Source of the DNA: an uncultured Litoreibacter sp.
Lineage (GTDB): Bacteria > Pseudomonadota > Alphaproteobacteria > Rhodobacterales > Rhodobacteraceae
Length of the DNA: 64,000 nt
Direction of reading: 5' to 3'
NCBI GenBank assembly: GCA_947492995.1
Contig: CANLOU010000002.1
Span: 248,001 to 312,000, forward strand
Below the pieces are notes generated by a model that saw only the letters and a list, made by a program, of their open reading frames with translations, did no database searches and was not told the DNA's origin. Both the position numbers and the translations under genes were made by a program. The first letter of the stretch is position 1; every line of letters begins with the position of its first letter. This document shows positions 47,834 to 57,053 of the stretch, in pieces.

Positions 47834-48412
47834 CTAGGTCCCCGCGCCGGGCATTGCCAGGGCAAGGCCGTCCTTCACCAATATCGCGGTGCCCACCTTG
47901 CGGCCTTGGCTTTGAACCGCAGCCAAGGAGGGCGCGCCCTTCAAGGTGGCTTTGCGAAACGATCCCGCCGGGCGCAGCGACGTCTTGGCGTTTTGATGCG
48001 GCAACGGAATGATCGCGCGGTTTGGGTCGGGGAAATCTGCGGCCTCGGCCAGCGGGATCACAAGCGTTTTGCCCATCAGGTAAATGTCGCCCACAGCCCT
48101 ACCACGCTTGATTTGTTTCGCAATCGGCGCCGAGGACAGCCCGCCAAGGCTGGACAGATCCAGCTTGGCCTCGTTCTTCTCGGCGGCGGGCTGGCGCATG
48201 TCGACAAGGTAGGTGCTGCCCGCCAGCATCAACACAACATGATCTATCCCCACGCGTGCGCCACCCTCAGACAGGCGCAGCCGTTTGGGGTCTTTCAGAA
48301 AGTTCTCGTTTTCCAGCAGCTTGTTGCCCGCATTCTGGGCAAACCCGCCTTGCGGCAGAAACCCAAAAGCCAGCGCTGCGGCGCCCAAGGCTATAAACGC
48401 GCGTCTTTGCAT
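47834..48412 (-). CDS. Exported protein with Tat-like signal, function unknown
   Basis: A 192-residue protein starting MQRRAFIALGAAALAFGFLP, which has the twin-arginine pattern (Q-R-R-x-F-I) followed by a hydrophobic core; cleavage is expected after GFAQ. The mature part contains a KLLENENFLKDPKRLRLSEG (20 residues) segment and many polar residues, but no family was recognised. The frame is open upstream, but that start would bury the signal. An upstream-located DMT transporter gene is transcribed the same way with a 40-base gap. Confidence 0.65.
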   Translation of the reverse strand: MQRRAFIALGAAALAFGFLPQGGFAQNAGNKLLENENFLKDPKRLRLSEGGARVGIDHVVLMLAGSTYLVDMRQPAAEKNEAKLDLSSLGGLSSAPIAKQIKRGRAVGDIYLMGKTLVIPLAEAADFPDPNRAIIPLPHQNAKTSLRPAGSFRKATLKGAPSLAAVQSQGRKVGTAILVKDGLALAMPGAGT

Positions 48413-48452
48413 GGATCGTCTCCCCAGTGTTTTGCCAAGCATAGCAGCACTT

Positions 48453-49376
48453 TCAGCGCACAAACAACGCCTTCAGCGCACGCGATTGGCTGATGCCAAT
48501 GCCCAGCAGGATCAAGGCCAAGGCGACAAACAGCTGGGGCGGCAGGCTTTCTCCCATCAAGGTGACGCCGAAAATGACGGACCAAACGGGGACCTGATAG
48601 CTGGTCAGCGACATGAACACGCTGCCGGCGGTGGTGATGACCCGCACCCGGATCACGGCAGCCAACGCGGTGGGCAGCAAGGCCGCGCAGATCAAGGCGG
48701 CGGTCGGGCCGGTCGGAAACGCGGCGGGCATGCCCTCCTTGACCAGCGCCATGGGGGCAAGGATCGCGGCAGCCGTCAGCAGCGACACGGTCGCAAAGGC
48801 AAGCGGCGGCATCTTGGGCGCGCGCCGCGTGATGATCGAGCCGCAGGCGTAGCACGCAGCCGCGCTCATGCAGGCGATCCGGCCCCACGTCTCTAGGGGC
48901 GCGCCGGATGGGTTCAGCGCCTCTGGCCCCAGCAGTATCGCCAGCCCGATGAACCCCAGTATCATGCCGATCACGCGCCTTGGGCCGATGCCTTCTTCTT
49001 TGGAAAAGAGGGCGGCCAGCGGCAACACCAGCAGCGGAACCACGCCCATGGCAACGCCTGCAAAGGCGGATGGCACATGCTGCTGGCCCCAGCTCAGCAT
49101 GCCAATCGGCAAGGCAACCGCGCCTGCGCCAATCACGATGGCAAACACCCAGGCCCGGGCCGATGGCAAGCTGCGCGGCCCTTGCCCCATTGCGGTTCCT
49201 ACGGCCAAAAGGATCAGCCCGCCCAGCAAAACGCGGCCCGCCGCGACCGTCGCGGGCGCGAACCCGTCCAGCGCAAGGCGGACCATCATGAAAGCCGCGC
49301 CCCAGATCACGCCAAGGCTGGCAATCAAAAGCCAGTTGGTCAGTCCGGGATTGTCAGGGGAGGGGGTGTTGCTCAT
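48453..49376 (-). CDS. EamA/DMT superfamily transporter, downstream copy
   Basis: A 307-residue inner-membrane protein with about ten helices in two EamA repeats; conserved sites include LGVIWGAAFMMVRLALDGF (19 residues), PSAFAGVAMGVVPLLVLPLA (20 residues) and TSYQVPVWSVIFGVTLMGE (19 residues). The neighbour at 49450-50364 shares exactly these stretches, so the two are tandem paralogues. Substrate unknown; the family exports amino acids or other metabolites. Confidence 0.88.
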   Translation of the reverse strand: MSNTPSPDNPGLTNWLLIASLGVIWGAAFMMVRLALDGFAPATVAAGRVLLGGLILLAVGTAMGQGPRSLPSARAWVFAIVIGAGAVALPIGMLSWGQQHVPSAFAGVAMGVVPLLVLPLAALFSKEEGIGPRRVIGMILGFIGLAILLGPEALNPSGAPLETWGRIACMSAAACYACGSIITRRAPKMPPLAFATVSLLTAAAILAPMALVKEGMPAAFPTGPTAALICAALLPTALAAVIRVRVITTAGSVFMSLTSYQVPVWSVIFGVTLMGESLPPQLFVALALILLGIGISQSRALKALFVR

Positions 49377-49449
49377 GCGCCTAGGCTTAGCGGCTTCGCG
49401 CGCAAGGCGCGAGAGAAGATGCGCATGGTTCCGGCGCGGCCCGAATTGT

Positions 49450-50364
49450 TCACGCGGAGGGGTAGCGGCCCAGCCGCTTCTGGCCCGACTGGCTGATGGC
49501 CAGCCCCCCAAGGATCAGCGCCAGCGCGAACACAAAATTTCCGGGCAGCATCTCGCCCAGGAAAACGACGCCAAAGATGACCGACCACACTGGCACCTGA
49601 TAATTCACGAGGCTCATGAAGCTTGGCCCCGCCGACTGGATCACCCGCACCAGCAAGATCGTCGCCAGCGCGGTCGGGCCCAGCCCCAGATAGACCAGCG
49701 CGGTCCAGACCGACGCCGACATCGCGCCCGGCAGGCCTTCCATGTAAAGCGCCACGGGCAGCATCAGCGTGGCCCCAACCAGCAGCCCGCCAGAGGAAAA
49801 CACCAACGGATGCACGGGCGGCGCAATCCGCGTGATGATCGACCCGATCGCGTAGCAAAACGCGGCCCCGATGCAGGCCAGCCGCGACCAGACAGCCCCG
49901 TCACCCGTGAACAGGTCGCTCACCCCGATCAGCACCAGAACCCCAATAAAACCAAGGGAGAAGCCCGCGGTCTTGATCCCGCTCATCCGCTCGCCGGGCA
50001 CCAGGATATGCGCCAATGGCAACACCAGCAAAGGCACGGCGGCCATGGCCAAACCGGCAAAGGCCGATGGCACGTTTTGAATGGCAAGGCTCAGCAAGGT
50101 GAAGGGCACCGCGTTGGTGAACAGGCCCATGCCGACGATGCACAGCCACAGGGTGCGGTGCGACAAGGCCGGCAGCCGCAGCCCCATCGCAAAGGCCACG
50201 CCCAGCAGGGTCACGGCGGCAATTATCAGGCGGATCGCGGCGATGCTCAGCGGGCCCGCGCCGTCCAGCGCCACGGCAATAGACATGAAGGACGCGCCCC
50301 AAATGAGGCCCAGCAGACACAGGGTCAGCCAGTTGGTCAGTCCGGGTTTTGCGGCGTCAGGCAT
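49450..50364 (-). CDS. EamA/DMT superfamily transporter, upstream copy
   Basis: A 304-residue paralogue of the adjacent transporter: both share GLTNWL, GVIWGA/GLIWGA, NVPSAFAGLAMAAVPLLVLP (20 residues) and YQVPVWSVIFGV. It has ten hydrophobic helices in two repeats. The start MPDAAKPGLTNWL parallels the MSNTPSPDNPGLTNWL of the other copy, which supports both start choices. The 73-base gap between the two genes shows no obvious terminator. Confidence 0.88.
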   Translation of the reverse strand: MPDAAKPGLTNWLTLCLLGLIWGASFMSIAVALDGAGPLSIAAIRLIIAAVTLLGVAFAMGLRLPALSHRTLWLCIVGMGLFTNAVPFTLLSLAIQNVPSAFAGLAMAAVPLLVLPLAHILVPGERMSGIKTAGFSLGFIGVLVLIGVSDLFTGDGAVWSRLACIGAAFCYAIGSIITRIAPPVHPLVFSSGGLLVGATLMLPVALYMEGLPGAMSASVWTALVYLGLGPTALATILLVRVIQSAGPSFMSLVNYQVPVWSVIFGVVFLGEMLPGNFVFALALILGGLAISQSGQKRLGRYPSA

Positions 50365-50385
50365 CCAGCAGTCCAATTCCAGAAA

Positions 50386-50424
50386 TGAGAAACGGCCGCG
50401 CGGTCCTCCCAAACCGCGCGGCCG
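50386..50424 (-). terminator. Terminator after ilvC
   Basis: On the minus strand, CGGCCGCGCGG, a 10-base loop and CCGCGCGGCCG form an 11-bp GC stem, followed by TTTCTCATTT. It lies 36 bases after the ilvC stop. Confidence 0.8.
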
Positions 50425-50459
50425 CTTCCGTGTAAGACGGGGCCAAAAGGCCGCGCCTC

Positions 50460-51524
<1,065 letters not shown>

Positions 51525-51560
51525 TTACGTTCAATTGATCGGGATAACATATCAATCAGA

Positions 51561-51605
51561 CGATTATTCGATGAATAATCGAACCTTTTATTCGCAGAAT
51601 AAAAG
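51561..51605. promoter_or_regulatory. Two 21-base inverted repeats, probable Lrp operators
   Basis: Site 1 (51561-51581): arms CGATTATTC and GAATAATCG around GAT. Site 2 (51585-51605): arms CTTTTATTC and GAATAAAAG around GCA. Both have 9-3-9 geometry with the shared inner arms TATTC and GAATA, and their centres are 24 bases apart. Site 2 ends 6 bases before the first Lrp gene's ATG, so binding would block that gene directly; the ilvC start is 79 bases from the nearer edge. Confidence 0.7.
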
Positions 51606-51611
51606 ACTTAT

Positions 51612-52076
51612 ATGGATTTCATGCTTGATGACATTGACAGACGCCTCCTGCGCCACCTCCAGGCCGATCCTCTCGCCCCCATGTCCGAGCTGGCCGAACG
51701 CTGCGCCCTGCAACCCGCCACAGTCTCCCGCCGTCTGGACAAGCTGATGCGGCAAGGCGTGCTGAAAGGCCAGCACGCCACCATCGACTGGGCGGCGTTG
51801 GGCTACGCCGTAGAGGTCTCGCTGCGCTTCACCCTCGACAAAACGCAGGTCAACGCTTTTGACGACTTCCAAGCCGCAGCCCGCAAAATCCCCGAGGTGA
51901 TCGCCATCCAGACCTTCCTCGGCGTGGTCGATGTGCGCCTGTCCGTCGTGGCCCGCGACATGGCGCATTACCAGACGCTCTACCGCAACCACATCCTGAC
52001 GCTGCCTCATATCGCGGAGCTGGAGGCCTTGATGCATGTCGCCACCATCAAATCGTCCGAGACCCTGCCGATATGA
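51612..52076 (+). CDS. Lrp/AsnC family transcriptional regulator (first of a pair)
   Basis: A 154-residue regulator with an N-terminal winged helix-turn-helix (about 5-55; DDIDRRLLRHLQADPLAPMS, 20 residues, with the recognition helix in QPATVSRRLDKL) and a C-terminal RAM/AsnC ligand-binding domain (about 70-150) of the amino-acid-sensing type. The second Lrp gene starts inside its stop codon, so the pair is translationally coupled. Divergent ilvC is the most likely target, along with itself. Confidence 0.9.
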   Translation: MDFMLDDIDRRLLRHLQADPLAPMSELAERCALQPATVSRRLDKLMRQGVLKGQHATIDWAALGYAVEVSLRFTLDKTQVNAFDDFQAAARKIPEVIAIQTFLGVVDVRLSVVARDMAHYQTLYRNHILTLPHIAELEALMHVATIKSSETLPI

Positions 52077-52534
52077 CGCCGCTTGACCAGACGGACCATG
52101 CGATCCTGAAATTGCTCGCCCAAGACGCCACCCAAAGCGCAGGAGCTGTGGGCAAAACCCTCGGCCTCAGCCAGCCTGCCACGTGGCGGCGCATAAGGCG
52201 TTTGCAAGAAGACGGCATCCTGACGGGCAGGCGGGTCGATTTGGACGCCGAGAAGCTGGGCTTCGGCGTGACCGTGTTCCTTGGCGTGAAACTGGCCACC
52301 AAAGGCCGCGTGTCGCTTGAGGATTTTGAACGCGCCGTCACCGCCATCCCCGAGGTGCAAACCGTGCAGCATGTGCTGGGCCTTTACGACTACCGCCTGC
52401 GGGTCGTCGCCCGTGACCTTAGCGATTTCGAGCGGGTGCTCCGCCGCCGCATCATGACCTTGCCGGGTGTGGGCAATGTCGAGGCCAACGTTTTGCTCAG
52501 CGAGGAGCGCCTTGCTGGACCGCTGGGATTGTGA
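52073..52534 (+). CDS. Lrp/AsnC family transcriptional regulator (second of a pair)
   Basis: A 153-residue Lrp homologue: DQTDHAILKLLAQDATQSAG (20 residues), recognition helix SQPATWRRIRRL, and the RAM domain with the YDYRLRVVARDLSDFERVL (19 residues) strand. Only modestly similar to its neighbour, so the pair may form mixed octamers or respond to different amino acids. Starts in the ATGA overlap of the first gene. Confidence 0.9.
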   Translation: MTPLDQTDHAILKLLAQDATQSAGAVGKTLGLSQPATWRRIRRLQEDGILTGRRVDLDAEKLGFGVTVFLGVKLATKGRVSLEDFERAVTAIPEVQTVQHVLGLYDYRLRVVARDLSDFERVLRRRIMTLPGVGNVEANVLLSEERLAGPLGL

Positions 52535-52588
52535 CGCAGGCAAGCCGCTTCAAGTCATTCCGCAGCGGCAGGGGAACTACTTATAATT

Positions 52589-53050
52589 TTAGCAATAGAC
52601 GATCGTAATTTGATCCAGAAAGTCGCCTGATCTCCCGCCAATTTCAAGCAGTCGAATGTTAGAAAGAACGCTGCGCTTGCCCCCTTGGCCGCCACCTGCA
52701 ACGACTTGCCGCGTGTTTGTCCGAAACTCCAGCCGGTCAATATAGAGCCCGTGCCGGATCACGACGGTGTCGATATATTCATTGGGGCCAAATTGCAGTG
52801 GGTTGCCAAGGGCGCCACCATTGCCACCATGTTGACGACCGTTAACGATAAGGGCATCAACATATGTTCCGCTCCGCATTATCAGCGCGTCAACAGGTTG
52901 CTTTCCGAAGGCGCGCCCGCCATTGCCACCAAATGTCGATTGAACGGCATTACATGGAAGCACTTCCTCGCCGCCGCCCGTTGCGAATGCAGCGTCGAAA
53001 GGCAGCGCTACCACTGCGGCAGAGGCGACTGCCAGTAGAAATTGTTTCAT
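52589..53050 (-). CDS. Small secreted jacalin-like protein
   Basis: A 153-residue protein with a signal peptide (MKQFLLAVASAAVVALPFDA) and a mature part of repeated glycine-rich beta-strands: TFGGNGGRAF, NGRQHGGNGG, VVIRHGLYIDRLEFRTN and VVAGGGQGGKR, then LEIGGRSGDFLDQITIVYC (19 residues). The GG-x-GG blocks and the final Gly-Arg-Ser-Gly-x2-Leu-Asp strand match a jacalin-like beta-prism lectin. Two Cys residues (CNAV near the start and the last residue) could form a disulfide. The gene has lower GC than its neighbours, and two palindromes stand upstream. A carbohydrate-binding role is inferred. Confidence 0.65.
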   Translation of the reverse strand: MKQFLLAVASAAVVALPFDAAFATGGGEEVLPCNAVQSTFGGNGGRAFGKQPVDALIMRSGTYVDALIVNGRQHGGNGGALGNPLQFGPNEYIDTVVIRHGLYIDRLEFRTNTRQVVAGGGQGGKRSVLSNIRLLEIGGRSGDFLDQITIVYC

Positions 53051-53106
53051 TATACCCTCCCCAGAGCTTGTGATTTTGCCAATCCGGAGAAACTAGCATG
53101 CCAGCT

Positions 53107-53165
53107 ATGTTTCAATGAAACATTTTCTGCCCCGCCTATATTATCGGAAACAGCTGTCTCCGATA
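53107..53165. promoter_or_regulatory. Two palindromes in the jacalin-aminotransferase gap
   Basis: ATGTTTCAATGAAACAT (53107-53123) is a perfect 17-base palindrome. At 53142-53165 a 24-base palindrome with one mismatched pair runs from TATCGGAAACAG to CTGTCTCCGATA. They lie 57-115 bases before the secreted-protein start (minus strand) and about 100-160 before the aminotransferase start (plus strand). The roles are undetermined; operator sites for one or both genes are possible. Confidence 0.5.
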
Positions 53166-53267
53166 TTGGCCTATGGCAGTTGTGTTGAGCAATTGTATAC
53201 CGAGATAGGCTTTGCCTTCCCCAGCGCACGCCCATATCTAGTTGGCATAGGATTGGAGGACTTCAAA

Positions 53268-54392
53268 ATGGCATTGCTCGACACCGTGGACCCAACCGGT
53301 CTGGAAGAATTCAGCGTGGTCTTTACCGACCGCTCGCTTAACTCCATGTCGAAGGCGTTTCAGGGCGTGATGACCGACATCTCGGGCATGTTGAAAGACG
53401 TCTACAACGCGCAATCCGTGGCGCTGGTCCCGGGCGGCGGTACCTTCGCGATGGAGGCCGTGGCCCGCCAGTTTGCCCGCAACAAAAAGGCGCTGGTCGT
53501 GCGCAATGGCTGGTTCTCCTACCGCTGGTCGCAAATCTTTGAATTAGGCGGCCTGACGTCTGAAGCCGTTGTGATGAAGGCCCGCCAAACGGGCAACGAC
53601 ACCCGCTCGCCGTTCCACCCCGCGCCGATTGAGGACGTGGTGGCCCGCATTGCCGAGGAAAAGCCCGATGTGGTCTTTGCCCCGCATGTCGAAACCTCTG
53701 CGGGCGTGATCCTGCCAGATGACTACATCACCCAAATGGCCGCAGCCGCCCATGGCGTCGGCGCGCTGATGGTGCTGGATTGCATCGCATCTGGCTGCGC
53801 GTGGGTCGACATGAAGGCCACCGGCGTTGACGTGCTGATCTCCGCCCCGCAAAAGGGCTGGTCCGCCACGCCCTGCGCTGGGATCGTGTGCATGTCTGCG
53901 CTGGCCCGCGAGCGCATCAACGAGACGACATCCGACAGCTTCGCGGTTGACCTGAAAAAGTGGCTCGACATCATGGAAATCTACGAGGGCGGCGGACATG
54001 CCTACCACGCCACGATGCCCACAGATGGGCTGAGAGCCTTCCGTGACACGATGATCGAGACGCGCGATTACGGGTTTGAGCGCCTGCGCGAGGCGCAGTG
54101 GAAACTGGGCAATGGCGTGCGGGATTACATGAAATCCAAGGGCATCGTGTCGGTCGCCGCAGACGGGTTCGGGGCGCCGGGCGTTGTGGTCAGCTACACC
54201 AATGACCCCGCGATCCAGAACGGGTCCAAATTCGCGGGCGAGGGCATGCAAATCGCTGCAGGCGTGCCGCTGCAATGCGACGAGCCCGACGACTACCGCA
54301 CGTTCCGCATTGGATTGTTCGGGGTCGACAAGCTCTATGACGTGGATGGCACCTTGGCGCGGTTCAAGGACACGGCGGATAAGGTTCTTTGA
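53268..54392 (+). CDS. Class V aminotransferase (alanine/serine-glyoxylate type)
   Basis: A 374-residue PLP enzyme. A GGAGG 10 bases before the ATG supports this start; a longer upstream frame has no such signal. The GGGTFAMEAVARQFARN segment (17 residues) binds the PLP phosphate, VLDCIASGCAW holds the PLP-ring Asp, and the cofactor lysine is in SAPQKGWSATPCAG. The C-terminal DDYRTFRIGLFG is conserved in alanine-glyoxylate/serine-glyoxylate enzymes. The natural substrate is unclear; no glyoxylate or phosphonate gene lies next to it. The downstream palindrome probably terminates it. Confidence 0.85.
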   Translation: MALLDTVDPTGLEEFSVVFTDRSLNSMSKAFQGVMTDISGMLKDVYNAQSVALVPGGGTFAMEAVARQFARNKKALVVRNGWFSYRWSQIFELGGLTSEAVVMKARQTGNDTRSPFHPAPIEDVVARIAEEKPDVVFAPHVETSAGVILPDDYITQMAAAAHGVGALMVLDCIASGCAWVDMKATGVDVLISAPQKGWSATPCAGIVCMSALARERINETTSDSFAVDLKKWLDIMEIYEGGGHAYHATMPTDGLRAFRDTMIETRDYGFERLREAQWKLGNGVRDYMKSKGIVSVAADGFGAPGVVVSYTNDPAIQNGSKFAGEGMQIAAGVPLQCDEPDDYRTFRIGLFGVDKLYDVDGTLARFKDTADKVL

Positions 54393-54402
54393 GGGCGGTG
54401 GT

Positions 54403-54426
54403 AAAAATTTTCGATCGAAAATTTTT
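54403..54426. terminator. Perfect 24-base palindrome between converging genes
   Basis: Arms AAAAATTTTCGA and TCGAAAATTTTT join directly, giving a full palindrome. It lies 10 bases after the aminotransferase stop and 10 bases before the UbiH-type gene stop on the other strand. Terminal A and T runs on either side suit a bidirectional terminator. Confidence 0.65.
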
Positions 54427-54436
54427 GCTGTAGCGC

Positions 54437-55624
54437 TTACTTCAACCCCAGTCCCATATTCATCAGCGTGGTGCGCACCGGCTTGGCGTCATGAATGACG
54501 CCAATGCCCCAACTGCGAAATTCGCGCAGCCAGTTGGCCTCTGATTGCGAGGTGCGGTTCAGCAGATCAATCCCTGCCACCCGCAGCGCCACGTTGCGGC
54601 GGCGGTCTTTGTCATAAGCGTCCAGCATGGCGTCGCTGCCCAGCGGGTGCTGTTGCGACAGCTCCAGCAATGACTGCAGATCGGCCAAGCTCATGTTCAA
54701 CCCTTGCGCGCCAATCGGCGGCACAACATGCGCGGCCTCGGCCACCAGGGCCAAACGGCGGTCCGAAAAGCGCTGCGCAACCTGGCTGATAATCGGCCAG
54801 ATCGACCGCTTTGAGGCCAGCGTCAGCGGCCCGAACATATGGCAAGACCGTTCCGACATCGCGGCGTTGAAACGGGCGTCGTCCAGGGCAAACAGGTCCT
54901 GCGCCTTGGGCCCGTCCTCCATCCAAACCACGGCGGAGCTGGGCAAACCGTCGTAATCGGGCAGCGGTACAAGCGTGAACGGCCCGCCGGTGCGGTGGAT
55001 CTCGGTCGAGACATTGTCATGCGGGATCGGGTGCGTCACGGCGAAGGCCATGGCCTTCTGCCCGTAGCGTTTGGTCCTCACGTCAATGCCGGCGGCCTGC
55101 CGCAGCGGCGAGCCGCGCCCGTCGGCGGCGATCACCAGATCGGCCTGCACCTGAGCGCTATCGCTCAGCCAGACCTTCGCGCCGGTCGATCTCGCCAGCA
55201 TCCGGTCGGTCGCAACGCCGGGGCGGAAATCCACGTTGTCCAGCGTCTCAAGCCGCTTCACAAGCTCGCGCCGGATCAGCCAGTTGGGCAGGTTCCAGCC
55301 AAAAGGCAGCTCGGAAATGTCGGAGGCGTCAAAGGCCCGCGCATTGCGCGGCTGGCCGTCCTCGCCCGCATCCACAATCTGCATCGTCTGCAGCGCCGTT
55401 GCATAGCCGCTCAGCTGGTGCCAGACGCCTGCGCGCTCCAACACATGCACGGAGGGTTGCAAAAACGCGGTGGACCGCAAATCCGCGCCCTCCAGGTCGC
55501 GTTCGGTGATTGGCGGGGCGGGGTCCACGCAAAGGACGTCAAAGCCACTTGTGCCAAACAGGCAGGCCGCCGTCAGGCCAGCCACGCCACCACCAGAGAT
55601 CAGTATTTGGGTCTTGTCACGCAT
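54437..55624 (-). CDS. UbiH/UbiF/COQ6-type FAD-dependent hydroxylase
   Basis: A 395-residue flavoprotein monooxygenase likely to hydroxylate a ubiquinone precursor. The FAD-binding loop GGGVAGLTAACLF, the DLVIAADGRGSPLRQ strand and the VPPIGAQGLNMSLADL (16 residues) segment are all in order. The conserved GDAAH motif reads AEAAHVVPP here, a Glu for Asp change. Several UbiH-like paralogues often coexist and position specificity cannot be deduced. Transcribed the same way as the upstream HAD gene (37-base gap). Confidence 0.88.
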   Translation of the reverse strand: MRDKTQILISGGGVAGLTAACLFGTSGFDVLCVDPAPPITERDLEGADLRSTAFLQPSVHVLERAGVWHQLSGYATALQTMQIVDAGEDGQPRNARAFDASDISELPFGWNLPNWLIRRELVKRLETLDNVDFRPGVATDRMLARSTGAKVWLSDSAQVQADLVIAADGRGSPLRQAAGIDVRTKRYGQKAMAFAVTHPIPHDNVSTEIHRTGGPFTLVPLPDYDGLPSSAVVWMEDGPKAQDLFALDDARFNAAMSERSCHMFGPLTLASKRSIWPIISQVAQRFSDRRLALVAEAAHVVPPIGAQGLNMSLADLQSLLELSQQHPLGSDAMLDAYDKDRRRNVALRVAGIDLLNRTSQSEANWLREFRSWGIGVIHDAKPVRTTLMNMGLGLK

Positions 55625-55661
55625 GCCCTGAACCTAAGCCGTCCCGCCCGCGATCCAAGGC

Positions 55662-56306
55662 TCAATCAACCACCTGCGCCAGAAAGCCGCTAAGGTCGGC
55701 GGTGTGGTGATGGATATAGGGCATCGGCGCGGGCTCGGGGGCCACATGCACGGTGCGCAAACCCATCGCGTGGGGCACTTCAAGGTTGCGCCCCTCGTCT
55801 TCAAACATCGCGGATGTTGCGCCGTCCAGCCCGTCCAGACCAAACACCCGCTCAAAGGCGGCTGCTTCCGGCTTGGGGCGGTAAAGCGCGTGTTCCACGC
55901 CGTATATTGCATCAAAAATGCCGGATAACCCTCTGGCGTGCAACACATTCTCGGCATAGGGCGCGGAGCCGTTGGTATAGACAATTTTGCGCCCGGGAAG
56001 CCGCGCGATCTGGCCGCGCAGCACGGGGTCGGCGTCAAGCACGGTGAAATCAATGTCGTGGACATCGACCATAAACGGCTCCGGCGCGATGTCATGCTCG
56101 GCCATAAGGCCCGCCAGCGTCGTGCCATGCAGGTGCCAATAGTCGCGGCGCAGCCGGTCAGCTTCGGCGCGGTCCACATTCAAAATGCGCATGACATAGG
56201 CCACCATCCGCGCCTCGATCTGGTCGAACAGCCGCATATGGGGCGGGTACAGCGTGTTGTCGAGGTCGAAGACCCAAGTGCGGACATGGTCGAAACTGGC
56301 TTCCAT
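55662..56306 (-). CDS. HAD-family pyrimidine 5'-nucleotidase-like phosphatase
   Basis: A 214-residue HAD hydrolase. Motif I is VFDLDNTLYPP with the nucleophilic Asp; the fold continues with IVYTNGSAPYAENVL (motif II) and a LYRPKPEAAAFERVF segment, and motif III/IV FEDEGRNLEVP. The DLDNTLY wording places it with SDT1/pyrimidine 5'-nucleotidases. The cap domain is small and all-helical. The start codon lies 108 bases from the divergent GntR gene. Confidence 0.85.
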   Translation of the reverse strand: MEASFDHVRTWVFDLDNTLYPPHMRLFDQIEARMVAYVMRILNVDRAEADRLRRDYWHLHGTTLAGLMAEHDIAPEPFMVDVHDIDFTVLDADPVLRGQIARLPGRKIVYTNGSAPYAENVLHARGLSGIFDAIYGVEHALYRPKPEAAAFERVFGLDGLDGATSAMFEDEGRNLEVPHAMGLRTVHVAPEPAPMPYIHHHTADLSGFLAQVVD

Positions 56307-56414
56307 GTCGCGGACGCTAACCCTTTGGGTGCGTTGCGGAAAGCGGGAAATGCTTGTGTGCTGGGCGGCAAGTGTCTAGCTTTTCTGACAACACAGGGCG
56401 GAGACAGGACTGAC

Positions 56415-57053
56415 ATGGCCAAACCGGTGGAAAGCACGACCTACAAGGCGATCCTGCATGCGATTGATGTGGGCGTCTACAAGCCCGGCGACCGCCTGGT
56501 GGAAAGCGAATTGGCCAATCGGTTCGGCGGGTCACGCACCCCAATTCGCGAGGCTTTGCAACGGCTTGAGACCCAGTCTTTGCTTGCCCGCGACGGGCGG
56601 TCGCTGATTGTGGCCTCGCTCGATCATGACCAGATGGCCGAGCTATACACCGTGCGGGGTGCATTGGAAGGGCTGGCGGCAGAGTTGGCCGCGCAGCATG
56701 CGGCCCCCGAAGAGATCAAGGTGCTGTATGACATGGTCGAACAGGACCGCGAGCTGTTGGACAAACCGACAGAGCTGAGCCAGTCGAACCGCCGCTTTCA
56801 CCGCCAGCTGCACCGGGCGTCGCATAACCGCTATCTGGTCCAGCAGCTGGACCTTGTGTACCGGTCAATGGCCTTGCTGGCGACCACGTCGCTGGCCGTG
56901 GACGGGCGTGGCGCCGTGGCGCTGGACGAGCATCTGGCCATCGTGCAGGCCGTCGAGGCGCGAGACGCCGCCGCGGCCTCCAAGGCGCTGCGTGACCACC
57001 TGTCCATCGCCTACGAGGTCCGCCTCAAGATTGACGCCGCCGGCGACGTCTGA
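56415..57053 (+). CDS. GntR-family transcriptional regulator with FCD domain
   Basis: A 212-residue regulator with an N-terminal winged-helix GntR domain (about 5-70; GDRLVESELANRFGGSRTPI, 20 residues, then REALQRLE) and an all-helical FCD ligand-binding domain (about 75-205; AELYTVRGALEGLAAELAAQ, 20 residues, and a HRQLHRASHNRYLV segment). FCD regulators usually sense small organic acids. The last 189 bases of this gene overlap, on the opposite strand, the 3' end of the glycosyltransferase gene (56865-58946). Targets unknown. Confidence 0.9.
   Translation: MAKPVESTTYKAILHAIDVGVYKPGDRLVESELANRFGGSRTPIREALQRLETQSLLARDGRSLIVASLDHDQMAELYTVRGALEGLAAELAAQHAAPEEIKVLYDMVEQDRELLDKPTELSQSNRRFHRQLHRASHNRYLVQQLDLVYRSMALLATTSLAVDGRGAVALDEHLAIVQAVEARDAAAASKALRDHLSIAYEVRLKIDAAGDV

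Noticed and set aside
48868-50388. A 506-codon open frame opposite both EamA transporters
   Set aside because: Antisense to two clearly conserved genes; the translation is Arg/Gln/His-rich with no recognisable domain.
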